From positions 1-5,341 of the forward strand of contig JAFOCH010000164.1 in NCBI GenBank assembly GCA_017381395.1: DNA of 5,341 bases, given 5' to 3'. The number at the start of each line of letters is the position of its first letter. Position 1 is the first letter of the stretch. Both the position numbers and the translations under genes were made by a program. The notes below the pieces were generated by a model. The model did no database searches, had not been told where the DNA came from, and worked only from the letters and a program-made list of their open reading frames with translations. The stretch is from Clostridia bacterium. Lineage in GTDB: Bacteria; Bacillota; Clostridia; Oscillospirales; Acutalibacteraceae. Below are positions 5,336 to 5,341 of this stretch, in pieces.

Positions 5336-5341
5336 TCACCC
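5336..5341 (-). promoter_or_regulatory. Ribosome binding site of the 79-aa gene, cut by the window edge
   Basis: GGGTGA on the minus strand matches the 3' part of AGGAGGTGA and ends 4 nt before the ATG at 5331. The rest of the site lies outside the window. Confidence 0.55.

Overview
The window looks like chromosomal DNA from a member of the Clostridia. The Oscillospirales/Ruminococcaceae are my best guess, from the clostridial-looking lysine enzymes, the strong AGGAGG-type ribosome binding sites and the style of the small hypothetical proteins. The sequence alone does not fix a genus. I see no phage, insertion sequence, CRISPR array, tRNA or rRNA.

Left edge (1-304). The first 22 codons of queA (tRNA queuosine biosynthesis) run off the left edge on the minus strand. 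A divergent intergenic region follows. It holds a near-consensus sigma-A promoter with an extended -10 box, reading rightwards into a roughly 140-nt leader. The leader shows no recognisable lysine riboswitch or T-box.

Lysine/diaminopimelate block (305-3133, plus strand). asd, dapA and dapB are tightly spaced, with gaps of 25 and 22 nt, and look like one transcript. Together they convert aspartyl phosphate to aspartate semialdehyde, then to hydroxytetrahydrodipicolinate, then to tetrahydrodipicolinate. This is the common entry to lysine, meso-diaminopimelate for peptidoglycan and, in spore formers, dipicolinate. All three keep their catalytic residues. DapA has Phe where the E. coli enzyme has the lysine-contacting Glu84. 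The block ends at a strong hairpin and T-tract terminator.

Minus-strand block (5341 down to 3137). Four genes read leftwards towards the lysine block: a 79-aa helical protein, a 131-aa protein overlapping it by 8 nt, a 165-aa protein and a 332-aa protein. The 165-aa protein has a disordered Asn/Gln/Arg-rich N-terminus, an 18-bp in-frame tandem repeat and a hydrophobic C-terminal end. The 332-aa protein has the layout of the sugar-transfer-associated ATP-grasp family but has lost several nucleotide-binding signatures. The promoter of this block lies beyond the right edge. The function of the three small proteins is unknown to me. This cluster is the least explained part of the window and the most interesting.
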